Assembly (NCBI GenBank): GCA_028286865.1
Contig: JAQBQU010000015.1
Span: 1-47,357, forward strand
DNA: 47,357 nucleotides
Direction of reading: 5' to 3'
Source: Candidatus Kaiserbacteria bacterium
GTDB lineage: Bacteria; Patescibacteriota; Minisyncoccia; Phycocordibacterales; UBA2100
Under the pieces are notes generated by a model that was given only the letters and a program-made list of their open reading frames with translations, made no database searches and was not told the origin of the DNA. The position numbers and the translations under genes were made by a program. This document shows positions 23,752 to 31,323 of the stretch, piece after piece. How positions within the stretch are numbered: the first letter of the stretch is position 1; every line of letters starts with the position of its first letter.

Positions 23752-24462
23752 GTGGAAGCCTATTACCCTATACTGGCAGCATTAGCAGGAGGTCTGCTCC
23801 CGGCACTCGCCTGGCTCTGGTTCTGGCGTCGTGAAGATTCGCGCCATCCTGAGCCGCGCCGACTGATAGCACTCGCCTTTTTCGGCGGCATGGTCGCCGT
23901 CGCAGTGGTCATCCCCATCGAGAAATTCGTACAGCCCTACGCGGGCGATGTCGCGTGGTTGCCGCCGATGACGCTCCTTTTCATCGCGTGGGCCTTTATT
24001 GAGGAGATAACTAAATTCCTCGCCGCATACGTGACCGTCTTGCGTCGCGCCGAAGACGATGAGCCCATCGACCCGGTCATCTATATGGTGACGACCGCGC
24101 TCGGCTTTGCTGCGGCAGAGAATACGCTTTTCCTGCTCTCTCCGCTCGCCGGCTCCACGGTATTCCAGACACTCATCACGGGTAATCTGCGCTTCGTCGG
24201 AGCCACCCTACTTCACGTACTCTCATCCGCAGTGATCGGCTTGGCCCTAGCACTCGCCTTCTACGCCAAGCGCAATGTAAAGCGTCGCTACGCATTCATC
24301 GGCGTCCTGTTCGCGGGCATCGTGCACAGCATTTTCAACTTTTTCATCATCAATACAGCAGAGGAGCACCTGCTGCGCACCTTCGCCTTCGTATGGGTCG
24401 GCATCATCGTACTTCTGGCAGTACTCGAATTCGTGAAGCGTATCAAGCCACGGTGGACATAG
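23752..24462 (+). CDS. PrsW-family intramembrane metalloprotease
   Basis: A 236-residue integral membrane protein with about seven helices, of the PrsW/CPBP-like protease family. Motifs in order: FIEEITKF (EExxK, catalytic glutamates), FAAAENTLF, LLHVLSSAVIG and IVHSIFNFF with conserved histidines that bind the metal in this family. PrsW in Bacillus cleaves an anti-sigma factor; here no anti-sigma gene is near, so the substrate is unknown. The start is GTG, placed exactly where a leaderless transcript from TATAAT would begin. The hsp20 gene follows after 38 bases. Confidence 0.85.
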   Translation: MEAYYPILAALAGGLLPALAWLWFWRREDSRHPEPRRLIALAFFGGMVAVAVVIPIEKFVQPYAGDVAWLPPMTLLFIAWAFIEEITKFLAAYVTVLRRAEDDEPIDPVIYMVTTALGFAAAENTLFLLSPLAGSTVFQTLITGNLRFVGATLLHVLSSAVIGLALALAFYAKRNVKRRYAFIGVLFAGIVHSIFNFFIINTAEEHLLRTFAFVWVGIIVLLAVLEFVKRIKPRWT

Positions 24463-24500
24463 CCCTTGCACGCGAAATATATACGGTATAATAAATCGGT

Positions 24501-24983
24501 ATGGCCAAGAAATCATCCTTCTTCTCCAAGATCACCGGCTCTTCGTCGAACGACCAGTACGATGAATTCTTCGACGACGCCCCGGTTCAGAGATCTGCCG
24601 ACACCGTGAGCGTGAATGCGCGCGACAACACCTGGGCTCCGGAAGACTCTGCCGGAGGTGAGCTTGCCGTCGACGTGTACCAGACCCCTGATGCCATCGT
24701 CGTAAAGGCGCTCGTGGCGGGCGTACAGCCCGGCTCTATCGATATCTCGCTCACCCGCGAGATGCTCACCATCTCCGGCACGCGTGAAGACGAGCGTGAA
24801 GTCCAGGATGAGGGTTACTTTCAGCGCGAACTCTACTGGGGGTCATTTTCCCGCACTATCCTGCTTCCCGAAGAGATCGACGTGGATCTCGCTGAAGCCA
24901 CCGAAAAACACGGCATCCTCATGATCCGTTTGCCTAAAATAAATAAGAAACGACAAACTAAATTAAAGGTCAGAAGTCGTTAG
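24501..24983 (+). CDS. Small heat-shock protein (Hsp20/alpha-crystallin)
   Basis: A 160-residue ATP-independent chaperone. After a polar N-terminal arm (1-45) comes the alpha-crystallin domain (LAVDVYQTPDAIVVKALVAGV...LTISGTREDERE...YFQRELYWGSFSRTILLPEEI), with the C-terminal motif LMIRLPKINKK. TATAAT (24487-24492) lies eight bases before the ATG. The last codons, from about 24927 on, switch to AT-rich usage (AAA, ATA, AAT, TTA, AGA). A GC-rich synonymous copy of the last nine codons plus stop lies 47 bases after the stop, so the 3' end appears to have been replaced. Confidence 0.93.
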   Translation: MAKKSSFFSKITGSSSNDQYDEFFDDAPVQRSADTVSVNARDNTWAPEDSAGGELAVDVYQTPDAIVVKALVAGVQPGSIDISLTREMLTISGTREDEREVQDEGYFQRELYWGSFSRTILLPEEIDVDLAEATEKHGILMIRLPKINKKRQTKLKVRSR

Positions 24984-24991
24984 TATTTGTA

Positions 24992-25026
24992 TCCCCGGGG
25001 TCCCCAGCACTTGCTGTTGGGGTTTC
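24992..25026 (+). terminator. Terminator between functional and displaced hsp20 ends
   Basis: CCCCAGCA pairs with TGC...TGGGG (25002-25022, with a bulge), followed by TTTCTC. It lies wholly between the two copies of the hsp20 3' end. Confidence 0.55.
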
Positions 25027-25030
25027 TCAT

Positions 25031-25060
25031 CAGACCAAGCTCAAGGTCCGCAGCCGCTAG
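25031..25060 (+). pseudogene. Displaced original 3' end of hsp20
   Basis: These 30 bases encode QTKLKVRSR and a stop, exactly the last nine residues of Hsp20 (24954-24983). Nine of 30 bases differ and every difference is synonymous. The codons (ACC, AAG, CTC, CGC, AGC) match those in the body of hsp20, whereas the functional copy is AT-rich. It has no start codon. Confidence 0.85.
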
Positions 25061-25069
25061 ACCCCTCGC

Positions 25070-25098
25070 TTGACCGTATCCCAGCCTCACCGTAGGCT
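25070..25098 (+). promoter_or_regulatory. Promoter of phosphatidyltransferase gene
   Basis: TTGACC (25070-25075), 17 bp, TAGGCT (25093-25098). With the GGGAGG site it marks this gene as an autonomous unit. Confidence 0.5.
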
Positions 25099-25141
25099 GT
25101 TCTTTGGGCGGCATATGCCGCATTCAAAACGGGAGGCTGCA

Positions 25142-25825
25142 ATGACGTATAAAGGCACGATGCGTACATTGCGGGCGATCCCAAATGTACTCACCGGCGG
25201 GCGCGTCGCGGTTGCGATGCTCATCCTCTTTGTGTCTTCGTGGGAACTCGTTGCTCATCAGGTTGATCTCCTGCGCCCCTTCAGATTGTCGAGATGGTTC
25301 GACCTGAACTGGTGGTACATGTTTTTGTCCCTCGTCGGGGCTATCAGCGACGCACTCGATGGCTTCCTGGCACGGCAATTTAAAGAACACGGATGGGAAA
25401 CGCCGTTCGGTCGCAAGTGGGATCCGTTTGCAGACAAGGTGTTCATGTTCGTACTGATGGGAGTGATCCCGCTGTGGCTCGATGCCGGTTACGAATTTCT
25501 GGCCGGCTACGTGCTGTTAGCATTGTTCATCAGTTGGTATTCTTGGCAAACCTCACGTATGCGCTGGGAGGGCCTGATAGAATCTGCCAACTTCCCCGCA
25601 AAAGTGAAGACGTTCGCTCTCATGTTCTCACAGCTTCTATTCATGGCGCATATCGCACATGAAAGTCTGCCGAAGATGGTCAGCAAGTATGAGGTCGCCA
25701 TCTTTACCGTCGCTACGGCGCTCATGATCATCGCGACCATCTGTTGCGTCTTTGCGATCCGCGACTACTACAAGCAGGCCGGGCTGATGATCCGGCAACG
25801 TCAAAATACGACTCGCCCCACCTAG
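25142..25825 (+). CDS. CDP-alcohol phosphatidyltransferase family protein
   Basis: A 227-residue integral membrane enzyme that joins a CDP-activated lipid to an alcohol; phosphatidylglycerolphosphate synthase (PgsA) is the commonest member. The metal-binding motif is present as SDALDGFLAR, then 11 residues, then GRKWDPFADK, giving DxxDGxxAR...GxxxDxxxD. The gap of 11 instead of the usual 8 is unusual. Start 25142 follows GGGAGG by five bases; an in-frame upstream start lacks such a site. It has its own promoter and a terminator that overlaps its stop codon. The acceptor alcohol cannot be inferred. Confidence 0.85.
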   Translation: MTYKGTMRTLRAIPNVLTGGRVAVAMLILFVSSWELVAHQVDLLRPFRLSRWFDLNWWYMFLSLVGAISDALDGFLARQFKEHGWETPFGRKWDPFADKVFMFVLMGVIPLWLDAGYEFLAGYVLLALFISWYSWQTSRMRWEGLIESANFPAKVKTFALMFSQLLFMAHIAHESLPKMVSKYEVAIFTVATALMIIATICCVFAIRDYYKQAGLMIRQRQNTTRPT

Positions 25826-25840
25826 GGGCGAGTCGATCTA
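25809..25840. terminator. Terminator overlapping the stop of the phosphatidyltransferase gene
   Basis: CGACTCGCCCC (25809-25819) and GGGGCGAGTCG (25825-25835) form a perfect 11-bp stem. The stop codon TAG (25823-25825) lies at the loop and the start of the second arm. Downstream ATCTACTTTT serves the plus strand, and TATTTT on the other strand serves the convergent helicase gene. Confidence 0.75.
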
Positions 25841-25856
25841 CTTTTATACCCGACTT

Positions 25857-28808
25857 CTATTTCATCAAGCGCCGTAGTGCGCAGAATTCGCAGTCTTTGT
25901 CATCGCAGGTCGCATTCCAGAATGCGAGGTCTCGGATCTCATTTGAGACGCGCTCGATCGTGCCCTTCAGCAGAACGAGTTCTTCGTCGGGTATCTCGAA
26001 CTGCTCACAATGATATTTCCCTCGCTCATCGGGCTGCAGAAAGTCGAGGTGCGCGCCGCGGAAGGAGTAGCGTCCGTCGAGATCCAGCAGGAGCCGGTAG
26101 AAGACGAGCTGACGGAAATATGCCGGCCCTGTTTCGTCCTGCGTGAGTCCGAGTATCGCATTGCGGGTCTTCGGTTTGCCCGTCTTATAATCCGCCACCC
26201 ACGCCTTATCGTTCTCCAGATCGATTCGATCGAGAATGCCGCGCAATATGACCGCGCCGTCTCCCTCGAACTTGAGCGAGGTCTGGATCTTGTACTCGGT
26301 CTTGGTCGTCTTGGGGAATCGCGCAGCAGCCTCGGCATACCAGCCGGTGAGGAACTTCTCCCCGCGCTCCTGTACCTCAGCGAGCTCTTTGCGCGAGAGC
26401 GGCAGGCGCGCGAGTGCCTCGTCGAACCACTTCACGAGCAGTGCCGCACTCACCTCCTTACCTTCTTCACGGCAATTGAAGAGCTTTCGCAATGCGGCGT
26501 GCGCTGCGGTGCCGAACATCATTTCCTTGGTCGGCGTCACCGGGATGCGCACCAGATTGTTATAAAAGTATTCCCACGGACACTTGAGATAATTATTGAG
26601 CGCCGTCACCGAGAGTCCTTGCTGATCGAACAGCTCGCGCAGATATTCCGCTTCGGGCGCCGATGCGCGCACCGGTTTCGAGAGCGCCGCGAGCGGTCGG
26701 TACGACCCGACGAAATCATCCACCGGCATCTCTTTGATGAGCGCCGGCTTGATGTCTTCGAGCAAGCGGCTGCGCAATCGCTCGCGCCCTCCCTCTGCGG
26801 CGACCGAGTACGATACCGCGACCGAAAGCTTGCCGCGCGTGAGCGCCACATAGAGCAATCGGCGCTCGTCTTCATCACCACCCGTCACTCCGGCCTGCGG
26901 AAGCATGAAGAACTGCTGCGACTTACGGCCTCCCCATACGCCGTCGGTCACATTGGCGATATAGACGAACTCGAACTCGAGCCCTTTGGCACGATGCGAT
27001 GTCATAAGCCGCACAGCTCCCGCGCGCGGTGCCGCACGCTTTTCTTTGCTCACTGATACGCCGTGCTCTTCGAGCAGGTCGAGGTCTGCCGCGAGCTGAG
27101 AGAGCGAATAATCGGGTTTTCCTGCTGAGAGCGTCTCGATGTCGCGGATGAACCAGCCTATCTTCTCGAGAAGCTCGATCGGGTGCTCCGTACCGAGCGC
27201 ATACGCCAGAAAGCCCGATTCACGGATCACGCGCTCAATGATGCGCGGTACCGAGCCCTCGCTCATCGCCCAGGCGTGGAGCGATGCATGGAGCGCGAGC
27301 GCCTCTTTCACATGAGAAACACTTGCGGCTTTGAGATACGCCTCACTGGCAAGAAGATCGGTGATCGCTATCTCCTTCTCGCGCGCATAGCGCGATATCT
27401 TGTACGCATCCACCGGGTACGGCCACACGAAATTGATATGGATGAGCGGAAGCAGCGCCTCGCTGTCGCCAAGTCGCGCGATCGAATACAAGAGTGTGAT
27501 CAGTCGGCGGATCTCCGGGTCGTGCAGCGCATTCTCACCGGATTCGATCGAGGCAGTGACGCCCTGACCTTCGAGCGCCAGGCGCATCGGGTCGGCCTCT
27601 CTGTTGGTGCGGAACAAGACCGCGACCGATGACGCCTCGACCCCTTCGTCGATGAGCCGCTTCACGTCTTTTGCTATCCAGGTGCGCTCCATCTCCGCGT
27701 TCGGGAACGCCCGCAGCTCAATAGCACTTGAAATATTCGCTTTCGAGACGAGTTCCGCATGCGTGCCCGATGCCGAGACGAGCGAATGCGACGCGTCGAG
27801 AATTTCTTGCCCGGAGCGGTAGGACTCGGTGAGTGTGATCAGCTTCGCCCCCGGAAAGAGCCGTTGAAAATACGCGAAGTTCTCAAGGCTCGCGCCTTGG
27901 AAACGATAGATCGCCTGCTTCTCGTCGCCCACGACGAAAAGATTCGGCTGCTCGTGGAACCCCGAGAGCAGTTCGAGCAGGCGATTCTGCGCGGCGTTGG
28001 CGTCCTGGTGCTCATCGGCCAAAATGTAGAGCGATTCTTCCTGCAGACGAAGCAGGAGATTCTTGTCGCGCTCGATCGCTCCCACCACCTCGACTATCAT
28101 GTCGTCGAAATCGTACTTCATGCGCTTACGCATCTCTTTCTCGTATTGGTCGAAGACCTCCGCAAGCTCCGCGGAGCGTTTCAGGAGCTTATCCGTGCGT
28201 TGATGCTCGCCTTTCATCTTGCCCTTGTGCGGACCTTTCTCGTGATAGAGATCGGGCAATGCATCAAAGGCTTCGCGCTCACGGCCGATGAATTCCTTGA
28301 ACGCGGCAGGCAGGATGTTCTCGCGCTTCACTTCGGAGATGGACTTGAGGATATCCTGCAAAAAGAAGAAGGGGCTTCCAAAAGTGCGCACCTGTTCCCA
28401 ATCGCCTTTTTCGATGATCTTGCGGATTATATCGATGCGCTCGACGTCCGATATCGGCTCGGAGCCGATGATGCGCGGGAACTCATCGGGATAGCGACTG
28501 ATGACGTCCTGACAATAACCGTGGAAGGTATGGATGCGTACCCGGTATCCCGCCGTGCCCACGATATCCGCGAGGCGTTTGCGCATATTCGCTGCGGCGG
28601 CTTCGGTAAATGTGAGCGCCAGAATACCGTCGGGCGGCGTATCGGTCTTTTTGAGGATGTTCGCGATACGGAGCGTCAGGATATGGGTCTTTCCGGTGCC
28701 CGGCCCGGCCACCACCATCACCGGCCCCTCGATCGCTTCCACCGCCTCTTTCTGAGCCGGATTAAGGCCGCGGAGCAACGTCTCGAAGGAAAGCACGGGC
28801 TTTTGCAT
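25857..28808 (-). CDS. UvrD/Rep-family helicase fused to RecB-like Fe-S nuclease
   Basis: A 983-residue superfamily 1A helicase with a C-terminal PD-(D/E)XK nuclease. Helicase motifs: Walker A VAGPGTGKTHIL (residues 33-44), motif II LADEHQDAN, motif III DEKQAIYRFQGA, motif V SHRAKGLEFEFVYI and motif VI YVALTRGK. The nuclease shows ILDRIDLENDKAWVADYKTGK. Four cysteines, one in YLKCPWEYFY and three in CDDKDCEFC at the C-terminus, match the iron-sulphur staple of AddB/AdnA/Cas4 nucleases. It probably resects DNA ends for recombination, alone or with a partner. TATACT with an extended TGA lies six bases before the ATG. Confidence 0.92.
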   Translation of the reverse strand: MQKPVLSFETLLRGLNPAQKEAVEAIEGPVMVVAGPGTGKTHILTLRIANILKKTDTPPDGILALTFTEAAAANMRKRLADIVGTAGYRVRIHTFHGYCQDVISRYPDEFPRIIGSEPISDVERIDIIRKIIEKGDWEQVRTFGSPFFFLQDILKSISEVKRENILPAAFKEFIGREREAFDALPDLYHEKGPHKGKMKGEHQRTDKLLKRSAELAEVFDQYEKEMRKRMKYDFDDMIVEVVGAIERDKNLLLRLQEESLYILADEHQDANAAQNRLLELLSGFHEQPNLFVVGDEKQAIYRFQGASLENFAYFQRLFPGAKLITLTESYRSGQEILDASHSLVSASGTHAELVSKANISSAIELRAFPNAEMERTWIAKDVKRLIDEGVEASSVAVLFRTNREADPMRLALEGQGVTASIESGENALHDPEIRRLITLLYSIARLGDSEALLPLIHINFVWPYPVDAYKISRYAREKEIAITDLLASEAYLKAASVSHVKEALALHASLHAWAMSEGSVPRIIERVIRESGFLAYALGTEHPIELLEKIGWFIRDIETLSAGKPDYSLSQLAADLDLLEEHGVSVSKEKRAAPRAGAVRLMTSHRAKGLEFEFVYIANVTDGVWGGRKSQQFFMLPQAGVTGGDEDERRLLYVALTRGKLSVAVSYSVAAEGGRERLRSRLLEDIKPALIKEMPVDDFVGSYRPLAALSKPVRASAPEAEYLRELFDQQGLSVTALNNYLKCPWEYFYNNLVRIPVTPTKEMMFGTAAHAALRKLFNCREEGKEVSAALLVKWFDEALARLPLSRKELAEVQERGEKFLTGWYAEAAARFPKTTKTEYKIQTSLKFEGDGAVILRGILDRIDLENDKAWVADYKTGKPKTRNAILGLTQDETGPAYFRQLVFYRLLLDLDGRYSFRGAHLDFLQPDERGKYHCEQFEIPDEELVLLKGTIERVSNEIRDLAFWNATCDDKDCEFCALRRLMK

Positions 28809-28885
28809 GTATCGAGTATATCACCGACACTTTTTTGGCAGCTCGGTCGGGAGTATACTCATTACATTACTCTCATCACATTTCT

Positions 28886-29431
28886 ATGAAAAACAACTGG
28901 ATCATCTGGCTCGTCGCGCTCATTATCATCGGCGGAGGCATCTGGTATTTTGCCGCACCAAAGACCGCTGCATCGCCTAATACGGGTGCCGGGATCAATG
29001 GTTCGGCCAATCAGGGCAATCTTGGCGGGACCGACACCGGCGTCGTACAGCAGCCGGGTGCCGACGGCCAGGAAGATCCGGTCATCGGGTCGAACCTTGC
29101 GCTCGGTCTCGACGGCAGTGCGAGCAACAAGCATCTCATCGCGTACAACGGCATGACCGTATATATCAACGCGCAGGATATGACATCGGCGAGCACCTGC
29201 ACCGATGCGTGCGCCGTCACGTGGATGCCGTACATCGTCTCCCCTGTCGATAATATTCACCAGCTGCAGGCGGGTGTTTCGGGTACTGTAGGCACGACCG
29301 TGCGCGCCGACGGCCAGCTCCAGCTGACCTACAACGGTCATCCGCTCTATTTCTACTCGGGGGATACCGCAAGCTCAGACACCAAGGGCAACGGTGTCGG
29401 CAATGGCCAGTGGTCGACCGTACAGCCGTAA
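28886..29431 (+). CDS. Membrane-anchored protein with Lipoprotein_15-type repeats
   Basis: A 181-residue exported protein: N-terminal anchor (WIIWLVALIIIGGGIWYF), a Gly/Asn/Ala-rich linker (about 25-70), then two repeats of the PF03640/COG4315 type, the secreted repeat with Yx(FWY)xxD. They appear as LIAYNGMTVYINAQDMTSASTC and LTYNGHPLYFYSGD...GNGQWSTVQP. Two cysteines in STCTDACAV may form a disulphide. Such proteins face the outside; no activity is established. The start at 28886 is chosen because the anchor follows it directly. TATACT at 28854 gives a leader of about 25 bases. Confidence 0.85.
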   Translation: MKNNWIIWLVALIIIGGGIWYFAAPKTAASPNTGAGINGSANQGNLGGTDTGVVQQPGADGQEDPVIGSNLALGLDGSASNKHLIAYNGMTVYINAQDMTSASTCTDACAVTWMPYIVSPVDNIHQLQAGVSGTVGTTVRADGQLQLTYNGHPLYFYSGDTASSDTKGNGVGNGQWSTVQP

Positions 29432-29451
29432 ATAGCGCCTCGTGAGGTCGG

Positions 29452-29477
29452 CGGCCGGGCTACTGCCCGGCCGTTTT
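29452..29477 (+). terminator. CGGCCGGGC-family terminator 1
   Basis: CGGCCGGGC, loop TACT, GCCCGGCCG, then TTTT. First of a set of near-identical terminators in the following 3.5 kb. Confidence 0.8.
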
Positions 29478-29484
29478 CGTTGGC

Positions 29485-29512
29485 TTGGACAAGCAAAAGA
29501 GGCTGATATAGA
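29485..29512 (+). promoter_or_regulatory. Promoter of the 29542 gene
   Basis: TTGGAC (29485-29490), 16 bp, TATAGA (29507-29512). The same TTGGACAA -35 and 16-bp spacing occur before the genes at 30706 and 31713. Confidence 0.55.
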
Positions 29513-29541
29513 GTCTAAGGAGAACCACAGGAGGTTACTCC

Positions 29542-29907
29542 ATGAATGTCGCAGACATTCCGGCTTCGAGCGATATCGGCTCTTCACGGCTGATGGCGAA
29601 ACTCGCCGTTATGCTCAATACGGCAGTTGACGGCAAGAGATTCACCCACTCGGCGCCCATCGAAGGGATGCGCGTATCGGGACGCATATTCTCGGTGGGT
29701 GCACACCACGATATGGTGCCTTTCCACCAACCCAACTCGGCCGAGGACGTCGCCGACGAACTGATGGCGCTCACGGACCAGGACGGCGCCCGATATGATC
29801 CCGCTTCGGGTAATATCGGAGAATACAGAGGATGGCGGATAGCGACCACCTTCCTCGAAGGCAATCCCGCCGCGATCGCGTGGGCCACCTGGTGCTCCAA
29901 CGACTGA
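29542..29907 (+). CDS. Orphan small protein, 121 residues
   Basis: I recognise no family. The protein is soluble and of mixed alpha/beta character (VSGRIFSVGAHHDMVPFHQP..EYRGWRIATTFLEGNPAAIAWATWC). AGGAGGT lies seven bases before the ATG, a promoter with TTGGAC/TATAGA lies just upstream, and a long hairpin follows the stop. It is therefore a complete single-gene transcription unit, the first in the 29.4-32.9 kb cluster. Confidence 0.65.
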   Translation: MNVADIPASSDIGSSRLMAKLAVMLNTAVDGKRFTHSAPIEGMRVSGRIFSVGAHHDMVPFHQPNSAEDVADELMALTDQDGARYDPASGNIGEYRGWRIATTFLEGNPAAIAWATWCSND

Positions 29908-29912
29908 CGAAT

Positions 29913-29940
29913 GCGGCCTGGCTCCTCGGAGCCCGGCCGC
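29913..29940 (+). terminator. GC-rich terminator 2 of the small-gene cluster
   Basis: GCGGCC-T-GGCTCC pairs with GGAGCC-C-GGCCGC: two 6-bp blocks around one mismatch, followed by TTCATCTTTG. A variant of the GGCCGGGC family. Confidence 0.65.
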
Positions 29941-30033
29941 TTCATCTTTGACATAGACAAAATTGCGTGGGGGTATACCATATTCGCAGCGCCCGTGTAA
30001 AAAGGGCTTTCGTAAAAAACTGAGGAAACGACC

Positions 30034-30237
30034 ATGAGCACAGCCAACCGGTTTCTAGCAGCCATGTTGGTGTTGGGTGGCATTTGTATGGGTCAGTTCT
30101 TTTTCGGCCCTTCTCCCAGCATCAACGGTCTTCGTGAAGGTGTCGCTCAGCTTGGTGCGGGAATGCTGCTTATCGGCATCCTGGGCATCATGATGAATTG
30201 GTGCCACATCAAGCAGACGTCGGACTTCCACCAATAA
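30034..30237 (+). CDS. Small membrane protein, 67 residues
   Basis: Two predicted membrane helices (FLAAMLVLGGICMGQFFFG and LGAGMLLIGILGIMMNW) joined by a short polar loop, ending in a soluble tail. No family recognised. GAGGAAA lies upstream of the ATG, a TTGACA-like sequence with a GGGGGTATACC box lies about 50-80 bases upstream, and a 12-bp terminator follows, so it is an independent unit. Confidence 0.6.
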   Translation: MSTANRFLAAMLVLGGICMGQFFFGPSPSINGLREGVAQLGAGMLLIGILGIMMNWCHIKQTSDFHQ

Positions 30238-30263
30238 TCCTTCGGGCTACCCGAATACATTGA

Positions 30264-30303
30264 GGCCGGGCATCTTGCGAGATGCCCGGCCGAATTACTT
30301 TTT
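30264..30303. terminator. GGCCGGGC-family terminator 3, shared by convergent genes
   Basis: GGCCGGGCATCT (30264-30275), loop TGCG, AGATGCCCGGCC (30280-30291): a perfect 12-bp stem followed by GAATTACTTTTT. A-rich sequence on the other side lets it also serve the minus-strand gene ending at 30315. Confidence 0.75.
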
Positions 30304-30314
30304 ATACTCGCCTC

Positions 30315-30587
30315 TTATGCGGCGGTCTCTTGCGCTTTGAGTCGGTCATGTTCTGCGAACACGAGCGACAAGAACGTGAAGATCACGAACGCCGCCCATG
30401 CCGGTGGTCCGAACCATTCGAACCCTGGAATGAATAGATACTTTGCGTACCACGTGGCTGCGACGATCTCCCCGAAAAAGATGATCCCAAGGGATCGCTC
30501 TATCCATCCGTGGGCCTTCAGTGCCGCGATGCCGCCTACAATAGTGCAGGCCACATAGACGGCGAACCCGATATTTGTCGCCAGCAT
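30315..30587 (-). CDS. Small membrane protein, 90 residues
   Basis: Three predicted membrane helices (residues about 3-23, 32-48 and 62-80) with a charged C-terminus (AEHDRLKAQETAA). No family recognised. GGGAGG lies upstream of the ATG. The -10 box TATAAT (30627-30632) is on the minus strand, next to the divergent promoter of the 30706 gene, so the two could be co-regulated. Confidence 0.6.
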   Translation of the reverse strand: MLATNIGFAVYVACTIVGGIAALKAHGWIERSLGIIFFGEIVAATWYAKYLFIPGFEWFGPPAWAAFVIFTFLSLVFAEHDRLKAQETAA

Positions 30588-30626
30588 GTGTATCCTCCCT
30601 GCCTTATAAAGTCATCTGCTGCCGCG

Positions 30627-30667
30627 ATTATACGCATATTTGGACAAATGTCTCGATACCGTATACC
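30627..30667. promoter_or_regulatory. Divergent promoters between 30587 and 30706 genes
   Basis: Plus strand: TTGGAC (30640-30645), 16 bp, TATACC (30662-30667). Minus strand: TATAAT (30627-30632). The -35 of the plus promoter sits in a near-palindrome ATTTG-GA-CAAAT, which could bind a regulator. Confidence 0.5.
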
Positions 30668-30705
30668 ATCGCGCGAGCACCCTGATCACCTGCACTGGAG
30701 CGCCC

Positions 30706-31035
30706 ATGAGAAACTTTGACCCCGATACGATCGCTATCGCGGCTATCAAGACCCTCGCACTCGTGCGAGAGCGTCGCCCCGGTATCGAGCCTTACCGGTT
30801 CGTGGGCCACGGCGAGGCCGCCGGGACCTGCCCCGTGAGCACGGAGGGACGCATTGCCGATGCTCTCTACACGCTCGAAAACATTCCCAGCCAGATCAAG
30901 CGGGACATGGTCGATAAGGCCTTCTACGCACTTGCCGCCGCACAGACCATGCTCTGGGTCGTCGGTGTTTTCATCGGCGACGAGATCGGCACGATCAACG
31001 AAGCTGCCGATAAGGCGACATTTTCGATGGCATGA
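30706..31035 (+). CDS. Orphan small protein, 109 residues
   Basis: I recognise no family. It is mostly helical (DPDTIAIAAIKTLALVRERRP, then MVDKAFYALAAAQTMLWVVGVFIGDEIGTINEA). The start at 30706 follows GGAG by six bases; the promoter is at 30640-30667, so starts further upstream would lie in or before the promoter. Its stop overlaps the start of a small basic gene in an ATGA arrangement. Confidence 0.6.
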   Translation: MRNFDPDTIAIAAIKTLALVRERRPGIEPYRFVGHGEAAGTCPVSTEGRIADALYTLENIPSQIKRDMVDKAFYALAAAQTMLWVVGVFIGDEIGTINEAADKATFSMA

Positions 31036-31202
31036 AACTCAAACCGTACATGGAGGATGACTTGGGCTCACGCACGATAAAGAAGGTTCCGCGCCGGCGG
31101 CCACGCGCTTCGAGAAAGCGGCGCGCGTCAAAAGCCGGGGTGCCGCAAGGCATGTTCGTTCGCGCCGGCGGCACCAGCATCTATCTGCACAACAGCGGCT
31201 GA
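31032..31202 (+). CDS. Small basic protein, 56 residues
   Basis: The protein begins MKLKPYMEDDLGSRTIKKV, then has a strongly basic stretch (PRRRPRASRKRRASK), and ends GVPQGMFVRAGGTSIYLHNSG. No family recognised; the basic region could bind nucleic acid. Its ATG overlaps the stop of the upstream gene by four bases (ATGA), so it is translationally coupled, and the CGGCCGGGC terminator follows 16 bases after its stop. It is easily missed because of its length. Confidence 0.6.
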   Translation: MKLKPYMEDDLGSRTIKKVPRRRPRASRKRRASKAGVPQGMFVRAGGTSIYLHNSG

Positions 31203-31217
31203 CACATTCGTCAGCTG

Positions 31218-31253
31218 AACGGCCGGGCTCAAGCGCCCGGCCGTTTTCTTTTA
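31218..31253 (+). terminator. CGGCCGGGC-family terminator 4
   Basis: AACGGCCGGGC, loop TCAAGC, GCCCGGCCGTT, then TTCTTTT. The core is nearly identical to those at 31622 and 32874. Confidence 0.85.
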
Positions 31254-31323
31254 TGAAAGCCTATTGCGACCTCCATCATGTGATAGGATTTTGTTAGGTT
31301 TCATACAAGCACTGGAGGCTGAT

